Shown: in pieces, positions 63,399 through 64,000 of the stretch
How positions within the stretch are numbered: position 1 is the stretch's first letter
Layout: each line of letters begins with the position of its first letter
From: Streptomyces sp. TN58
GTDB lineage: Bacteria; Actinomycetota; Actinomycetes; Streptomycetales; Streptomycetaceae
DNA length: 64,000 bases
Assembly (NCBI RefSeq): GCF_001941845.1
Contig: NZ_CP018870.1
Span: 4,346,001 to 4,410,000 of the forward strand
Reading direction: 5' to 3'
Notes under the pieces: model-generated
Database searches by the model: none
What the model saw: only the letters and a program-made list of their open reading frames with translations
Told to the model about the DNA's origin: nothing
Position numbers and translations under genes: made by a program

Positions 63399-64000
63399 AT
63401 GTGCGGAATTGTGGGTTACGTGGGAGCGCAGTCTGCGCTCGATGTGGTCATCGCCGGGCTCAAGCGACTGGAGTACCGCGGCTACGACTCGGCAGGGGTC
63501 GCCGTACTCGCCGACGGCAGCATGGCCGCCGCCAAGAAGGCCGGCAAGCTCGTCAATCTGGAGAAGGAACTGGTCGCGCACCCGCTGCCGGCCGGTTCCA
63601 CGGGACTCGGGCACACCCGGTGGGCGACGCACGGCGGGCCCACCGACGCCAACGCCCACCCGCACCTGGACAATTCGGGTCGTGTGGCCGTCGTGCACAA
63701 CGGCATCATCGAGAACTTCGCCGCGCTGCGGGAGGAGCTCGCCGAGCGCGGGCACCGGCTGGAGTCCGAGACGGACACCGAGGTCGTGGCGCACCTGCTG
63801 GCCGAGCAGTTCTCGGCCGCCGGCGACCTCCCCGAGGCGATGCGGCAGGTGTGCCGCCGGCTGGAAGGCGCCTTCACCCTGGTGGCCGTGCACGCCGACG
63901 AGCCGGACGTGGTGGTCGGCGCCCGCCGGAACTCGCCCCTCGTGGTGGGCGTTGGAGAGGGAGAGAACTTCCTCGCCTCGGACGTGGCCGCGTTCATCGC
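63399..64000 (+). CDS. glmS: glutamine-fructose-6-phosphate aminotransferase, N-terminal part
   Basis: Makes glucosamine-6-phosphate from fructose-6-phosphate and glutamine. Only the first 200 codons lie in the window; the gene runs off the right edge with no stop. CGIVGYVGAQ places the catalytic Cys at residue 2 after Met removal; GLKRLEYRGYDSAGVAV, GHTRWATHG and VVHNGIIENF are the glutaminase-domain motifs. The ATG at 63399 has no Shine-Dalgarno, but TACGCT (63386-63391) ends seven bases upstream, so the mRNA may be leaderless. Confidence 0.96.
   Translation, partial: MCGIVGYVGAQSALDVVIAGLKRLEYRGYDSAGVAVLADGSMAAAKKAGKLVNLEKELVAHPLPAGSTGLGHTRWATHGGPTDANAHPHLDNSGRVAVVHNGIIENFAALREELAERGHRLESETDTEVVAHLLAEQFSAAGDLPEAMRQVCRRLEGAFTLVAVHADEPDVVVGARRNSPLVVGVGEGENFLASDVAAFI

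Overview
The window is a piece of a very GC-rich actinobacterial chromosome, almost certainly Streptomyces. The gene order add - aspC - tRNA-Trp - secE - nusG - rplK - rplA - two lipoproteins - rplJ - rplL - rpoB - rpoC - rpsL - rpsG - fusA - tuf, then rpsJ through rplQ, truA, rplM, rpsI, glmM, coaA, glmS is the Streptomyces arrangement as I know it. Frequent GTG/TTG starts, the acidic N-terminal extension on NusG and the S12/EF-G/EF-Tu/RpoB sequences agree. Species assignment is inference from recalled family knowledge; no search was run.

Layout. 1-3.1 kb: end of a small unknown gene, then adenosine deaminase and a class I aminotransferase on the minus strand. 3.1-9.5 kb: tRNA-Trp, secE, nusG, rplK-rplA, a tandem pair of paralogous secreted lipoproteins, then rplJ-rplL behind an attenuator-like leader. 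9.5-17.6 kb: rpoB (TTG start) and rpoC. 17.6-20.1 kb: a large YfhO-like membrane protein on the minus strand. 20.3-24.9 kb: str operon rpsL-rpsG-fusA-tuf. 25.0-36.5 kb: a glycan island between tuf and the S10 operon: all four dTDP-L-rhamnose genes (rfbC-rfbA leftward, rfbB-rfbD rightward), a MOP-type flippase, two GT2 glycosyltransferases, a DUF2304 protein, a polytopic membrane protein and a secreted PGRP amidase with three C-terminal repeats, followed by a membrane-anchored unknown. 37.7-54.4 kb: S10-spc-alpha ribosomal protein cluster with secY, adk, map, infA, rpoA. 54.4-64 kb: truA, an ABC-F protein, a GT87-like membrane protein, rplM-rpsI, glmM, coaA (minus), a lipoprotein and the first 200 codons of glmS, cut by the window edge.

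How it works together. Most of the window is the transcription/translation core (RNA polymerase, elongation factors, about 30 ribosomal proteins, Sec translocase, initiation factor, N-terminal processing). It is punctuated by strong intrinsic terminators between operons and by sigma-HrdB-like promoters (TTGACC-type) before rpsL, rpsJ, rplM, rplJ and rpoB. The glycan island plausibly makes and exports a rhamnose-containing cell-wall polymer; glmM and glmS supply amino sugars for peptidoglycan.

Most interesting signals: a hairpin motif shared by the rpsL and rpsJ leaders; perfect palindromes inside the rpsL and rplM promoter spacers; an 88-bp CTAG-bounded inverted-repeat element ending on the coaA stop codon; a recurrent leaderless-start layout; and a possible lipid-linked glycosylation module embedded between two ribosomal operons.
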